From the NCBI GenBank assembly GCA_965369945.1, contig CBDUST010000001.1, positions 21,359 through 85,358 of the forward strand: a stretch of DNA of 64,000 nucleotides, read 5' to 3'. The notes below the pieces were generated by a model, which saw only the letters and a program-made list of their open reading frames with translations, did not search any database and had not been told where the DNA came from. Origin of the DNA: JADFNO01 sp965369945. GTDB lineage: Bacteria; Planctomycetota; Phycisphaerae; Phycisphaerales; SM1A02. Every line of letters begins with the position of its first letter. The stretch's first letter is position 1. Shown in pieces: positions 36,110 through 45,278 of the stretch. Made by a program: the position numbers and the translations under genes.

Positions 36110-37435
36110 CTACGAATACGCCTTCACGATTTCAGCTTGTGGGTAATACCAAGCCACGATGTCACGATGATTCTTGCCATCACGGGCTAATTGTTCTGCG
36201 CCATATTGACACATACCTGCCCCGTGGCCAAGTCCGTGCCCTCGGAAAATCACTGTGGATTCTTCAACTACAGCGCTTAGGTACGAACTCATCAGCCGCT
36301 GTTGAGGTGCGGCTAATCCCTGCCCTCGGTAGTTGGCGGCGCGCATGAACTCTTCAGCGGACAGCTCGACACGGTGTTCGCGCACATCCGTCACGGCAAA
36401 TCGCATCGGTCGTTGATGCACGTTCGATTCCGTGACTTCGATCGCGGCGATTGTCGCCAATCCTTTGAGGTCATCACGACGGCGAACGTTTCCATAGGCA
36501 ATGAGGCGGCGTGTCAGCGCTTCGACCGGCCGCTCGATCCGCCAATTGGCGACTTTGACTTCGGTACAGACATCTCGACCCACACGGCCGGCAAGCGGAG
36601 CGACGTCGTTGGCCGGGTGGTCCCCGATAACGTCGACGGCTCGGGCAGCCAGCCCACCGCAACAACTTGAGTAATACCCGGGCACGAGCGCGGCGTCGTA
36701 CGCCAGCACTTGGCCGCGCGTCGACTGCACCGCATCGAGCGTGTCGTCGTGTTTGACGCGCCCAATGTAGACCTGTGACATTGCGGTGTTCGTGACGTCG
36801 TAGGCACGGCGGCCCTGGAACAACGTGTGTTCAGAACAGGCGAAACTTCTGGCTGCGATCGCCTGCGCCGCTCGAGTCTCAAATTTCCAATGATCGAACA
36901 GCTCGGCGGCAACCACACCCGGCAAATAGGCTTCCAGCGGAACGAGATTAATCACGTCGAATGATTCGGCGCTCTGATCGGTCCGCGATTCGATACGCAG
37001 TGATCCCGGATAAACGCGATCGTTGAACCGGATGGTGGGCTTGGCGCCACTGAGCGAGGCGATGTCGAGTCCGTCCAGGCTTTCAACCGGAATGCGGCGA
37101 TTGTCAGTATCAACGATGGACCATCGATCGGAGGCCACGCTGACTTGCAACGGTCCACGCAGGACGATTTCTCCAGCCGACAACGCCAGCGGGAAGACGC
37201 GCAGCCATTGATCGGCCTCGCCGATCTGAACCGACGTGGTCTGAGCGCGGGCCCTGAAAACGCGGACTCGCATCATCGGCTCGGCCGTGGGCAAAGGCGG
37301 TCGCCGCCGGTGATCTGCACCGGCTAATCCCGGCTTGTCGTCTGTGGCCGCTGCGTCGTCGCCAGCACGGTCCGATGAACTCGATTTGGATTCACACCCG
37401 CTGAGCGCTGTCGGCGCCGTTGCCAACGCGGCCAT
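36110..37435 (-). CDS. SpoIID/LytB-domain lipoprotein
   Basis: A 441-residue (from ATG 37435) SpoIID-family protein, related to enzymes that cut glycan strands or enhance amidases. Diagnostic blocks are VPLEAYLPGVVAAEL, RAAQAIAARSFA, YDVTNTAMSQVYIG, GYYSSCCGG and the C-terminal FRGHGLGHGAGMCQYGAEQLA. The lipobox is ALSGC, 14 residues from this ATG. The n-region required for export is missing unless translation begins upstream. In frame, 37436-37498 encodes SRRSFLAR directly before the Met, a twin-arginine motif. The only plausible earlier start is CTG 37498. The mature protein should sit in the periplasm as a lipoprotein. Confidence 0.88.
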   Translation of the reverse strand: MAALATAPTALSGCESKSSSSDRAGDDAAATDDKPGLAGADHRRRPPLPTAEPMMRVRVFRARAQTTSVQIGEADQWLRVFPLALSAGEIVLRGPLQVSVASDRWSIVDTDNRRIPVESLDGLDIASLSGAKPTIRFNDRVYPGSLRIESRTDQSAESFDVINLVPLEAYLPGVVAAELFDHWKFETRAAQAIAARSFACSEHTLFQGRRAYDVTNTAMSQVYIGRVKHDDTLDAVQSTRGQVLAYDAALVPGYYSSCCGGLAARAVDVIGDHPANDVAPLAGRVGRDVCTEVKVANWRIERPVEALTRRLIAYGNVRRRDDLKGLATIAAIEVTESNVHQRPMRFAVTDVREHRVELSAEEFMRAANYRGQGLAAPQQRLMSSYLSAVVEESTVIFRGHGLGHGAGMCQYGAEQLARDGKNHRDIVAWYYPQAEIVKAYS

Positions 37436-37570
37436 TCGTGCCAGAAATGATCGACGAGATGGATTCGTCCGTCCGTGGATAAAGTCAGTGTAGATCAGCT
37501 TCTACGCTTAGGCCACGAGCGTTCTAGGTTCTGTCTGATGGATCAAGAGAGTGCACTTCATTCTTGGTGG

Positions 37571-37712
37571 GACGGGCTTCCAACCCGTCCTCTTCACTCT
37601 TAGATAGAGACGGGCAGGTCTCCATAGGCGACTCGCCGAGGCGAAATGCCTACGGAGACCTGCCCGTGCGACTCATCATGGCGTGACATCTGCACGGGCA
37701 GGATGCCCGTGC
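37571..37712. repeat. Cluster of three palindromic elements
   Basis: Three hairpins lie in a 310-base gap. (1) GACGGG/CCCGTC at 37571-37589. (2) 20-base arms at 37610-37629 and 37648-37667 (ACGGGCAGGTCTCC core) with one mismatch and an 18-base loop. (3) GCACGGGCA/TGCCCGTGC at 37692-37712 with a 3-base loop. They share the core CGGGCA. They are probably a REP-type mosaic, and may also end the transcript of the alpha-CTD gene at 37809. Confidence 0.75.
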
Positions 37713-37808
37713 CACCGGAGTCGCGCCGATCGACCGTTGGGACCAGTAAGCTCATCGTGGCGTGAGATGACTAACGCACGCAGCCGCTACATCTTCAGTG
37801 AAACTGCT

Positions 37809-38738
37809 CTAGTCGAGGTTTCGCAGGCCGAGTTGGAAATCGCCCAGCTTCTCACCGATTTCGGTGAGGCTTGTCTGGCCGAAGTTCTTGACCCCCATCA
37901 ATTCAGCCTCGGTTCGGGTGGCCAGATCGCCAATCGTCTGGATGCCAAGGAATTGAAGGGCCTTGCGTGCTCGGACAGACAGATCCAAGACCGAAATGGG
38001 TTTGCCGAGAACAGCTTCGGAAGCTCTGCCGCGCAGTTGATCGTAGATTTCCTTGCGGACCCGGCTGTACTGACCCTCGAGCCCTTGGCCGAGCCGAAAT
38101 CCCTTGGACGCCAGCATGGTCTTTATCTCCACGAGCGACGTCTCACCGAAGTTCTTATAGCTCAGCAGCTCGGCCTCGGTGATCTTCAGCAGATCGCCGA
38201 GCGTGCGAATCTGCATCTTCTTGAGACAGTTGCGAGCCCGCACCGAAAGTTCAAAATCGGTAACAGGCGTATCGAGCAGGGCGTTGCGCTTGGCCAAGTC
38301 GCGGGCATGCTCCTCGTCGTAGTACATGTCCTTGGACGCCTGTACGTCCTTCATATACTTCAACGCGCGAGGATGATTGGGGCACGTCTCGAGGATCTGC
38401 CGAAGGCATTTCTCCGCTTGGGCAATCTCGCCTCGGTCCTCGTAGACCACAGCGAGATTCAACAGGGCGTTGACGTGCGGCTGATCGCGCAGGCACAACT
38501 GCTCGTACAGAGCCACCGCCTCGTCCTCTTCCCCCAGCAGATCGAGGAAGTAGGCCAGCTTGAACTCATATTCTGCGTTGTCGCCAACCTGAACAGCCTT
38601 GCGAAGCAAGACCGCAGCATTGCCGCGGTCTCCATCAGCCTCAGCCATCAACGCCGCTTCGTAGTGGGCTTGGGCCGCCTTGGGGTCGATTGCCGCGGCC
38701 CGTTTACCGATCATCGTGTCGAGGACATCCTGACTCAC
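37809..38738 (-). CDS. TPR protein with two tandem RNA polymerase alpha-subunit C-terminal domains
   Basis: A 309-residue protein starting at GTG 38738, which has GGAGG eight bases upstream (38747-38751). The frame is open to 38816. TPR-like helices span about 15-140 (NALLNLAVVYEDRGEIAQAE). Two alpha-CTD modules follow, at about 156-215 (PVTDFELSVRARNCLKKM) and 245-300 (PISVLDLSVRARKALQFLG). Compared with E. coli alpha, both keep the Arg equivalent to R265 and the Gly and Ser equivalent to G296 and S299. The first module also keeps N268 and C269. The rest of the alpha subunit is absent. It could bind UP-element-like DNA or contact sigma or activators; either role is inferred. Confidence 0.9.
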   Translation of the reverse strand: MSQDVLDTMIGKRAAAIDPKAAQAHYEAALMAEADGDRGNAAVLLRKAVQVGDNAEYEFKLAYFLDLLGEEDEAVALYEQLCLRDQPHVNALLNLAVVYEDRGEIAQAEKCLRQILETCPNHPRALKYMKDVQASKDMYYDEEHARDLAKRNALLDTPVTDFELSVRARNCLKKMQIRTLGDLLKITEAELLSYKNFGETSLVEIKTMLASKGFRLGQGLEGQYSRVRKEIYDQLRGRASEAVLGKPISVLDLSVRARKALQFLGIQTIGDLATRTEAELMGVKNFGQTSLTEIGEKLGDFQLGLRNLD

Positions 38739-38840
38739 CACAACTACCTCCAAAGCATGTGTTACCCCCGGCCGCGAGGAATCCCCTAGCGTAGCACCCA
38801 CGTCCCCAGCGGACAAACAAGCCCGCCCCAGCTCGACATA

Positions 38841-40418
38841 TCAGCCCTTGCGACCCTCGCCGGCCTCGGCCATCGACTCGGCGATATCCCGCACAGCGGC
38901 GTCGGCAGTCCCAGCCGGCAGCCCGGGACCGATCGGCGCGACTTCCATCGCTTCCTTCTGGGGCGTACTCAGCAGTTTGATCGACCGCCAGCGACCCGAC
39001 TCGAAACGCCAGGACATCGTGATGCCGTAGATGATGATGTACACCGAAGCCCCGATCCACGGCCCGACGGATTCCAACTCCGGCCACAGGACGGTCATCG
39101 CCCAGCCGCCGGCCACGATAAACGTCCAGCTATAGATAACGGTGACGATGCCCGGCCAGACGGTATCGCCAGCCCCGCGCAGACCGCCGGTGTAGACGAT
39201 GCCGAACGCATCGACCGTTTGGAAGATCGCGGCGCAGATCATGAGTTTTGCGCCGATCGAAATGATAAGTTCAGCTTGGGCGGCTGTGACGTCGCTGCCA
39301 CCCACGAACCAACCGATCAGTTCGCGTCGAAAAACATAGAAGACGACAGCGCATACGGTCATGTAGACCATCGCCATGCCAACGCCGAGCCGCGCTCGGG
39401 CTGAGGCTACCTCCGGCTGCCCAGCCCCGATGTACTTGCCGACCAGCGATGTCACGGCCACCGAGAAACCCACCGCGGGCATGAAACTCAGATGCATGAA
39501 CTTTAGCGTCGCCCAGCCGGCGGTCATGTGATCAGCACCGAACTTGCCTACCAAAACCGTCATGAACAGCGACCAGCAAACGATCTCGTTGCCAAACTGC
39601 ACCGCGGCAGGCCAGCCGATCCTTATGAGGTCCCTGATCGGCTTCCACGCTGGTCGCCAAGCGCTGCGCGAGTGAAGCTCAGCGTTCATCTTTGGTCCCA
39701 GGAAAATCGCTGCTGGTATAGCGACTTCCACCAACGTGCCGATCACCGTCCCGATCGCTGCGCCGAAAAGACCCAAAGCCGGTACGCCAGGCACGCCGGG
39801 GATACCCCACGCGGGTATTCCAGCCTCACCGAATATCAACACGTAGTTGGCACCGATGTTGACAGCGTTTCCGACCAGCGCGCAGACCGTCACTACCTTT
39901 GGTCGATGCAGGCCAAAGAAGTAATGATGCAGACCCTTGCCCGTCATCAAGATGACAGCGCCGAGGATCAGGATCTGCGCATAACCGCTTTCAAGTCTGA
40001 TCAGCTCGTCGCGCTGAGGAACCACAGCCGGATCGTGCATCTGCCCGAAGAGCCACGGCAGGCACAACCCAAACGGCAGCAACACGACCGCCCACATCGC
40101 AAGGCTGAACCAAAACGACGCCCACGCATACTTCGGGCCGTTCTCAGGCGTCTTCGCCCCAAGGTTCTGACTCACGTACGTATTGACCACTGTAAGAAAG
40201 CCAAATGCAAAGGCAATCGGCGTAAACGACCATATTCCGCCGTTGCCTTGCGCCGCCACCGCCAAGGGATCGACCTGCGCCACCATCAGCCCGTCCATGA
40301 ACTGCATCACCGTGTAGCTGGTCATGGTCAGCACGGTCGGCCAGGCGATCGACCACACTTCGCCCAGCGCGTGCAGCGGACCGTCGGTTATATTCAGTTG
40401 CGGAGCGTGATCGGACAT
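38841..40418 (-). CDS. MATE-family efflux transporter
   Basis: A 525-residue membrane protein with about twelve hydrophobic segments in two similar halves, as in the MATE family of cation-coupled drug or metabolite exporters. Typical features are the N-terminal EVWSIAWPTVLTMTSYTVMQFMDGLMVAQ helix pair (read in sections), NAVNIGANYVLIFGEAGIPAWG, and RIGWPAAVQFGNEIVCWSLF in the second half. The length exceeds the usual 450 because of a 60-residue hydrophilic C-terminal tail. Its stop is about 100 bases from the start of the alpha-CTD gene on the same strand. Confidence 0.93.
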   Translation of the reverse strand: MSDHAPQLNITDGPLHALGEVWSIAWPTVLTMTSYTVMQFMDGLMVAQVDPLAVAAQGNGGIWSFTPIAFAFGFLTVVNTYVSQNLGAKTPENGPKYAWASFWFSLAMWAVVLLPFGLCLPWLFGQMHDPAVVPQRDELIRLESGYAQILILGAVILMTGKGLHHYFFGLHRPKVVTVCALVGNAVNIGANYVLIFGEAGIPAWGIPGVPGVPALGLFGAAIGTVIGTLVEVAIPAAIFLGPKMNAELHSRSAWRPAWKPIRDLIRIGWPAAVQFGNEIVCWSLFMTVLVGKFGADHMTAGWATLKFMHLSFMPAVGFSVAVTSLVGKYIGAGQPEVASARARLGVGMAMVYMTVCAVVFYVFRRELIGWFVGGSDVTAAQAELIISIGAKLMICAAIFQTVDAFGIVYTGGLRGAGDTVWPGIVTVIYSWTFIVAGGWAMTVLWPELESVGPWIGASVYIIIYGITMSWRFESGRWRSIKLLSTPQKEAMEVAPIGPGLPAGTADAAVRDIAESMAEAGEGRKG

Positions 40419-40583
40419 GGCGACTCAGTGCGGGCAAAGGCGGATCGTAGGCACGATCTGAAGGAATGACTTGACGGTTTGGTCAAACGTTCGTGCTTCA
40501 GGCGTCCGTTCACTCTACGATGGAGTGCTTCAGCGTGCGATCCTCGGTGGATCGACTCGCTGGGAACACGAAGGGAGTCGGCA

Positions 40584-41759
40584 ATGTTGAGACGAGCGGA
40601 TCGAACTGTGCTGGCGATGCTCGTGGTTGCGGCGATGATCGCACCGATCGGACGGGCTGCGGCGCTTTCGCCCGGAAACGGGATGGGTGGTGACGAGGTC
40701 GATCCACGTTGGCTTAGCCGGCTGGACAGCGTCGATCGGACCTGCTTGAACGAACTGATCGGGTATGCACCACCAGCCTTCACCAATGACCTGCAGTGGA
40801 TTGCTGACGATCCGCTTCGCTGGGAGGAATTGCGCGGCAAGGTCGTTGTGATCCAGACCTGGACGAGCAAGACGCCCGCCGGACGCAATTGGGCCAAGCG
40901 GACGAGTCGCCTGATTGAGGAGATCGCTCAGGATCAGGTTGCGATCATTGCGCTGCACACGCCGCAAGGCGCGGATACCGCCCGGACGTTCCTTGACCGC
41001 CGACCGTTGGAGGTTTCGGTCGCGATTGATCCCAGCGGGACGTTCTGCGATTCGCTCGGCGCATACAAGCGGCCGGTCAATATTCTCATCGATCGCAACG
41101 GCACAGTGCGTTATGCGGGATTGAATCAGCGCGGCGTTCAACTCGCTGTGGAGGATTTGATCGCTGAGCCGTGGGACGAAAACGCGACGCCGATCTCCAA
41201 GCCTGCGAATGAACCGACGGTCGCCGCCGAATTCCCGACCTTTATGACAAAAGTCTCCAATGCGACGGATCTCCGTGGAAAGCGCGGACCGGAGATGCAT
41301 GTGTCGCAATGGCTCAACGGCACGCCGAGCGCTCAAGGCAAGGTCGTGGTCGTTGATTTCTGGGCGACATGGTGCGGACCGTGCGTTGCATCGATCCCTC
41401 ACACGAACGATCTTGCTGACAAATTCCGTGATGATGTCGTGATCGTCGGCATCAGTAGTGAATCCGAAACCAAGTTCTGGCAAGGCATGGACAAACTCGC
41501 CGCCAGCAAGCGGATCAACCTCGACACGTTCCGCTACTACCTCGCGCTTGATCCGAGGGGAACCATGACGAAGAAGGTCAACAATAGCCGCATCCCGCAC
41601 GCCATCGTCGTGAGCAGCGACTGGGTCGTGCGCTGGCAAGGCCATCCAGCCACGCTGACCGCAGCCGACTTGGGGCGCATCGTCGCCGCAAACCGGACGA
41701 TGAACGGCGACGACAGGGCAGGCTCGCGCAATCGCTGGGCGACGAAGCGCTCAAGGTGA
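40584..41759 (+). CDS. Secreted TlpA-like protein with two thioredoxin folds
   Basis: A 391-residue exported protein. The start is ATG 40584 (MLRRADRTVLAMLVVAAMIA), with GGGAG upstream and a signal sequence; the frame is open for 35 more codons. The first thioredoxin-like domain (about 75-205) has GKVVVIQTWTSKTPAGRNW, so the usual CxxC is replaced by KTPA. The second (about 230-370) has VVDFWATWCGPC with the active cysteines at 264 and 267. The double fold suggests a thiol-disulphide oxidoreductase with a degenerate partner domain. It probably works in the periplasm. Confidence 0.88.
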   Translation: MLRRADRTVLAMLVVAAMIAPIGRAAALSPGNGMGGDEVDPRWLSRLDSVDRTCLNELIGYAPPAFTNDLQWIADDPLRWEELRGKVVVIQTWTSKTPAGRNWAKRTSRLIEEIAQDQVAIIALHTPQGADTARTFLDRRPLEVSVAIDPSGTFCDSLGAYKRPVNILIDRNGTVRYAGLNQRGVQLAVEDLIAEPWDENATPISKPANEPTVAAEFPTFMTKVSNATDLRGKRGPEMHVSQWLNGTPSAQGKVVVVDFWATWCGPCVASIPHTNDLADKFRDDVVIVGISSESETKFWQGMDKLAASKRINLDTFRYYLALDPRGTMTKKVNNSRIPHAIVVSSDWVVRWQGHPATLTAADLGRIVAANRTMNGDDRAGSRNRWATKRSR

Positions 41760-41928
41760 CACCAGAGAACCGCACCTGCCGATGCCGATTCCATCAGAGA
41801 AGGCGGAGTTCAAGACTGCGGCGACGGGGTGGGTCTTCGAGATTCTCGGCGGCGAGTGAGTCCCGAGAACGCACGAACAGGGCGACTAACGATCGCGCGC
41901 ATCCAAGCACTCCAACACATTGACAATC

Positions 41929-44900
41929 TTATTCCTCTACAGTCCAAACGACTTGGTCGACGCTAATCGTCCACGGGAAAATCAAGATTGGTCCGACCAT
42001 GCGCCAACCGATACGGCTGCGAACCGCACCGGTACCGGCCTGAACATAATCCATAATGCCCGCAGATACATCAATTGTCACTACCAAGTCATTATCAAAA
42101 CCTGCCCCCGTGACATCAACTTCCTCGTACATGCCCGAGTTCCAATTGAACATTTCAATCGTTTGCGATATCCCCGGGGTATTAGCGGTAGACTCTAGCG
42201 TTACGCTCAACGATGACGGGCTGTCCGATGGCAATGTTCCATCAAAAATCAACCAGACCGGCGCCTCGGCAAGAGTCAAAGTGATGCCCGGATTGTATTT
42301 CAGATAGGAATCATCCGACTCGTAAGTATCTTCCAGTGTACCTGACACGTAGAAGCCCCGGAACGCGTCGACGGAATCGGCGACCACTGTTGTTTCCGTG
42401 ACGTCGTCCTCACATTCATCGGGGATGCCGTTGCCGTTTACATCCTGGCTTCTGCCGGACGCGATGTCGCAACTATCGGGAAGTCGATTCAGATTGCAGT
42501 CGATATCGTCGCCGGGAACAAAATCCAGACCAGTTGGATTCACCACCGACCCGGCCACGAGCACAAAGAACGACCGCATGAAGTTGCCGTTGTTGATGTC
42601 ATACATATGGACAGCCGCGTTGCCGCCGTGTGATGCGACATAGACGTTGCCATCGGCACCAAGCCGCACGCCCCACGGGCCGTCGAGCCCCCAGAACCCG
42701 GCATCGAGCCCGCCCATATCCCATTGGCCAAGGAACGAACCGGTTTCACCGTCATACTCCAACAACGCATCGGAGCTAAAACTCGCCACGAGCAAGTTGC
42801 CGTCCGGCTTAAACAGCAGTCCCTTGGCAGTCGCCAGTCCGCCGTTGTCTCCGGCCGAAACGAAGACGTCAACGAACCCACCGTTAGAAACGTTGAACTC
42901 GTACACTTGGTTGTTGCTGGCCGTAATGAACAAGTTTCCGTTGGGGCCGAACGTCAGTCCGAATGGGCCGACCAATCCGCCGGCCTCAGATACAACAAAC
43001 TCACCGACAAATTCTCCTGTTCCGCCGTCGTATTCCAGCACGCTGTCTGTTTGTAAACTGGCAACGAGTAGATTGCCGTTGGGCGCAAAGACAAGCCCCG
43101 CCGGCCAATTCAACCCACCGAGGCCCGACGGCACGAACACGCCGACAAAGTTCCCATCGACATCAAACTCCACGATGCGATCCGTTTCGGCGCTGGATAC
43201 GAACACACGACCATCCGCCCGGATGATAATATCCTGAGGCTGATCCAATTGACCGGAGTCCGAGGTCCGCGCCACCACGCCTGTGGCAATGTGGCATTGA
43301 CTGAGCATGCTCAGCGTTCGACTGGCCAACCAAATATTGTGCGCACCGCCTAGCTCCTCGTGATCAGCCTCGCCGTCGTCGTCACAATCCTGGAACGAAT
43401 CGAGCAGGGCGTTTCGATCAATGTCCAGCGCCATGTCCGTCTGAATCTCGTTGTAATCAGACGTGCCGTTGCGGTTGATATCTGCTTCACATTCGTCGGG
43501 AATACCGTTGCCGTACAGATCCTGGCTCGTCCCCAGGAGAATATCCCAGTCATCCGGAACACCGTTGCCGTTACAATCCGGTTCACATTCATCCGGCACG
43601 CCGTTACCGTTGACATCGTTGCTGAACCCGGAGTTGATGTCCGCATCATCCAGTTCGCCGTTGCCGTTACAGTCTTCACATTCATCGGGAATACCGTTGC
43701 CGTTGACATCGGCGCTCTCACCTTCGTTGATATCGTTGGCGTCCTCCATGCCGTTGCCGTTGCAATCTTCGATGAGGCAATTCACTTGGAGAACGTGATC
43801 CTCAATGAACGGCTGTATCCCGGTATGAAAGCGGAGATCGATGTTCGCGTTCCCCCCCGGCACGATGTGGCAGTAACTCATGATCGTGCCGCGCTGAAGC
43901 ACGCCGGAGTTGCAGTTGTCGATGCCGATATTGTGCGTGTGACCCGTGCCGCAGTTGTGCCCCAACTCGTGCGCTGTGACGATCACATCCCAATTCCCCG
44001 TGTTGGGCGTCTCTAGATCGGCGATCGAACCCAACGCATAGCCTGCGACTGAATACGCAAAATCACCACAAAGACCCGAGAGGTACGCCACGCCGCCGTA
44101 GGGCAGATCGCGTCGCCCGGTGAAGAACTGCGCAACGTCGCGTTCAACAGCCCCCATGTTCGCATTCCAGTAATCAACGAATGGGCCGAGCGGATCGGGT
44201 TCGTTAAACAGATCCTCCTCAGTATCCCAGATGCGCACGAACGTCAGCTCGAAGCGCGCGTTGACATCTCGCAAGTAGATATCGCTCACCGCGCCGTAGA
44301 GCTGCATGACATACTCAGCTGCAGCAACGGCATCATCGAAAAGTGAAAAGAACTCAAAATCAGTTTCAATCGCAATTTCGATAACACGTGTTGACGAGGT
44401 GCTCAGGCCGGACGTTGGTATTGCCGAGACAGATCGTTCGGCTTGCTCGAACATATCCACACCGCACATCGGCACGCCCAGGAGCGGCCCGATCCCGCCC
44501 GTTGTTTCGAAGATCGCCAACTGATCCTGCCCGAGATCAACATTGCTGCCCGACTTGGAAGTGATATGGAATTGGCCTCGACCTTGCCCAAGATCGACCA
44601 AACCGACACTACTGTTCTTGGAGACCGCGAGGAAGACGTGCGATCCCGGCTCGTCGACGACACTTCCGCGAAGGAGTGTGATATCCGCCGGATCAAAATC
44701 GTCCAGCGCGCTCGATTCAGCTGACCCCATTACGAATTGTGTTCCGGGAGTTGTGATCTCAAACCGTTGCAATTGCACATTGACCATCAAGTCCGCAGTG
44801 AGCGGAAACTGTTGGATGATGAACTCGTCGTCGAGCGCCGCCGCTCGGCGCAGCGCGGCACGGTCGAGATTGACGATCGTGGCGTTTGCCTGTGTCCGAA

Positions 44901-45033
44901 CGAACTGAACGGCCGAGACCGTTTCGGCAGCGCGAGGTTCAGCGGGTTGTGCGACTGCGTCCAAAGCGACTGCCATCAACACTAAGAACGTAGCAACAGT
45001 CGTTGTCGGTAGGATGAAACCGAACTGTCGCAT
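41929..45033 (-). CDS. Secreted metzincin metalloprotease with calcium repeats and beta-propeller
   Basis: A 1034-residue secreted protein starting at ATG 45033 (signal peptide MRQFGFILPTTTVATFLVLM, with AAGGAAC upstream). A reprolysin-like domain carries the full zinc motif HELGHNCGTGH at 355-365. It is followed by about 130 residues of DCNGNGVPDxCE-type calcium-binding repeats. An NHL-like propeller comes next, with repeated LxFxPNGNLLVAS and VLEYDGxTGEF blades. A further calcium repeat and a C-terminal beta domain (about 200 residues) end the protein. The domain order fits a surface or extracellular protease. It is divergent from the DUF1028 gene across a 245-base intergenic region. Confidence 0.92.
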   Translation of the reverse strand: MRQFGFILPTTTVATFLVLMAVALDAVAQPAEPRAAETVSAVQFVRTQANATIVNLDRAALRRAAALDDEFIIQQFPLTADLMVNVQLQRFEITTPGTQFVMGSAESSALDDFDPADITLLRGSVVDEPGSHVFLAVSKNSSVGLVDLGQGRGQFHITSKSGSNVDLGQDQLAIFETTGGIGPLLGVPMCGVDMFEQAERSVSAIPTSGLSTSSTRVIEIAIETDFEFFSLFDDAVAAAEYVMQLYGAVSDIYLRDVNARFELTFVRIWDTEEDLFNEPDPLGPFVDYWNANMGAVERDVAQFFTGRRDLPYGGVAYLSGLCGDFAYSVAGYALGSIADLETPNTGNWDVIVTAHELGHNCGTGHTHNIGIDNCNSGVLQRGTIMSYCHIVPGGNANIDLRFHTGIQPFIEDHVLQVNCLIEDCNGNGMEDANDINEGESADVNGNGIPDECEDCNGNGELDDADINSGFSNDVNGNGVPDECEPDCNGNGVPDDWDILLGTSQDLYGNGIPDECEADINRNGTSDYNEIQTDMALDIDRNALLDSFQDCDDDGEADHEELGGAHNIWLASRTLSMLSQCHIATGVVARTSDSGQLDQPQDIIIRADGRVFVSSAETDRIVEFDVDGNFVGVFVPSGLGGLNWPAGLVFAPNGNLLVASLQTDSVLEYDGGTGEFVGEFVVSEAGGLVGPFGLTFGPNGNLFITASNNQVYEFNVSNGGFVDVFVSAGDNGGLATAKGLLFKPDGNLLVASFSSDALLEYDGETGSFLGQWDMGGLDAGFWGLDGPWGVRLGADGNVYVASHGGNAAVHMYDINNGNFMRSFFVLVAGSVVNPTGLDFVPGDDIDCNLNRLPDSCDIASGRSQDVNGNGIPDECEDDVTETTVVADSVDAFRGFYVSGTLEDTYESDDSYLKYNPGITLTLAEAPVWLIFDGTLPSDSPSSLSVTLESTANTPGISQTIEMFNWNSGMYEEVDVTGAGFDNDLVVTIDVSAGIMDYVQAGTGAVRSRIGWRMVGPILIFPWTISVDQVVWTVEE

Positions 45034-45278
45034 CGATCGCGTTCCTTGTGATGAGTCGAAAGCAGCGGAACTCAAAGCGGCGTGGAGCCAGCTTGCCAAG
45101 CCAACGCACCTTACCACTAGACTCTGGTGGTTCGCAAGGGAGAATACGGCGGTTCCGTGTATGGCTACTGGCTACATGCAAAGCGCGGCGCTCTACGTGG
45201 GCAAGCCGTGTTCGATACCATGACAATCGGCAGTTGCCAATAGCAGGGCAGGAGAGGATTGACAAGGAGATTCAAGCC

